From Rhodocyclales bacterium (GTDB lineage Bacteria; Pseudomonadota; Gammaproteobacteria; Burkholderiales; Rhodocyclaceae), in the NCBI GenBank assembly GCA_028292485.1, contig JAQGMG010000005.1, forward strand, positions 1-64,000: a stretch of 64,000 nt of DNA, read 5' to 3'. The translations under genes were made by a program, and so were the position numbers. Position 1 is the first letter of the stretch. Each line of letters starts with the position of its first letter. Shown here one piece after another: positions 63,734 through 64,000 of the stretch. The notes beneath the pieces are model-generated. The model did no database searches and was not told the origin of the DNA. It saw nothing but the letters and a program-made list of their open reading frames with translations.

Positions 63734-64000
63734 ATGTACAAATACGACGAATATGACCACCGCATCGTGCGCGAGCGTGTTGCGCAGTATCGCGACCAGA
63801 CGCGCCGCTACCTCGCCGGCGAGTTGAGCGACGACGAGTTCCGTCCGCTGCGGCTGCAGAACGGTCTCTACATCCAGCGCCTGGCGCCCATGCTGCGCGT
63901 GGCGATCCCTTACGGTCTGCTGGGCTCCCATCAGCTGCGCAAGCTGGCGCATATCGCGCGCGAATACGATCACGACTACGCGCATTTTTCGACGCGCCAG
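63734..64000 (+). CDS. cysI: Sulfite/nitrite reductase hemoprotein, N-terminal part (cut by window end)
   Basis: The ATG at 63734 opens a frame that runs off the window (89 codons seen). The N-terminus (MYKYDEYDHRIVRERVAQYRD, RYLAGELSDDEFRPLRLQNGLYIQRLAPMLRVAIPYG) is that of the ferredoxin-like half domain of proteobacterial sulfite reductase beta subunits of the short CysI type. Siroheme and 4Fe-4S cysteines would be beyond the window. With cysB and the TauE/SafE-like gene it forms a sulfur block. Confidence 0.85.
   Translation, partial: MYKYDEYDHRIVRERVAQYRDQTRRYLAGELSDDEFRPLRLQNGLYIQRLAPMLRVAIPYGLLGSHQLRKLAHIAREYDHDYAHFSTRQ

Overview
The window reads as a chromosomal segment of a high-GC betaproteobacterium, most likely Burkholderiales or a close relative. 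The evidence is the glyQ-glyS-gmhB-plsC-metalloprotease-gloA order, an arginine-type EF-P (Arg32) beside its EarP rhamnosyltransferase, a double-length UvrA, a tandem pair of BPSS1780-like membrane proteins, and a nadD-rsfS-rlmH-maf operon. All functional calls come from reading the translated sequence; no database search was run.

Layout. 0.2-2.6 kb: an exported carbonic anhydrase fused to an adhesin-E-like domain, then a DEDDh exonuclease. 2.7-10.2 kb: an LPS core/O-antigen ligation cluster (three GT9 heptosyltransferase-like proteins, a WaaL/Wzy-type ligase, two GT4 enzymes, a DUF4254 protein). 10.5-12.9 kb: an orphan small protein and a PleD-like diguanylate cyclase. 12.9-19 kb: gloA, a YgjP-type metalloprotease, plsC, gmhB, glyS, glyQ. 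19.1-19.5 kb: a clear sigma70-type promoter, tRNA-Lys(TTT), tRNA-Lys(CTT) and a terminator, then a stand-alone receiver protein.

20.3-39.3 kb is an accessory polysaccharide island with visibly lower GC in places. It is bounded by direct repeats: the last ~34 codons of an MFS transporter gene occur both at 20310-20413 (orphan fragment) and at the true 3' end of the intact gene (39182). A decayed Fic gene lies at the right border. The island encodes a UbiA-type prenyltransferase coupled to an unusual 1188-aa fusion (GT-C-like membrane glycosyltransferase, beta-rich segment, C-terminal helical domain with a DTDDTA motif like that of class II terpene cyclases). It also encodes a Wzm/Wzt ABC exporter with a Wzt C-terminal carbohydrate-binding domain, a polysaccharide pyruvyltransferase, a PhyH dioxygenase, a three-module glycosyltransferase, a GDP-mannose dehydratase-like enzyme, two GT4 enzymes, a UDP-glucuronate decarboxylase-like enzyme and a GT2. 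Together these could build, cap and export a surface glycan; the UbiA/fusion pair is the least explained part and the best candidate for a new system.

39-64 kb is mostly core genome: an MFS transporter, earP-efp, a small lipoprotein, a 1963-aa tandem UvrA, an AI-2E-type permease, a TonB-dependent receptor, two BPSS1780-like proteins, nadD-rsfS-rlmH-maf, VanZ, a sodium:solute symporter, a methyl-accepting chemotaxis protein, and a sulfur block (cysB, tauE/safE-like, start of a cysI-like gene).

A second theme is palindromic repeats. One family ends in or next to stop codons (7.2, 56.3 kb), and a member with perfect 31-bp arms sits in frame inside uvrA. A different repeat pair is also in frame in uvrA. 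Further palindromes lie at 13.3, 15.8 and 62.3-62.8 kb, the last two framing a small GIY-YIG nuclease gene.
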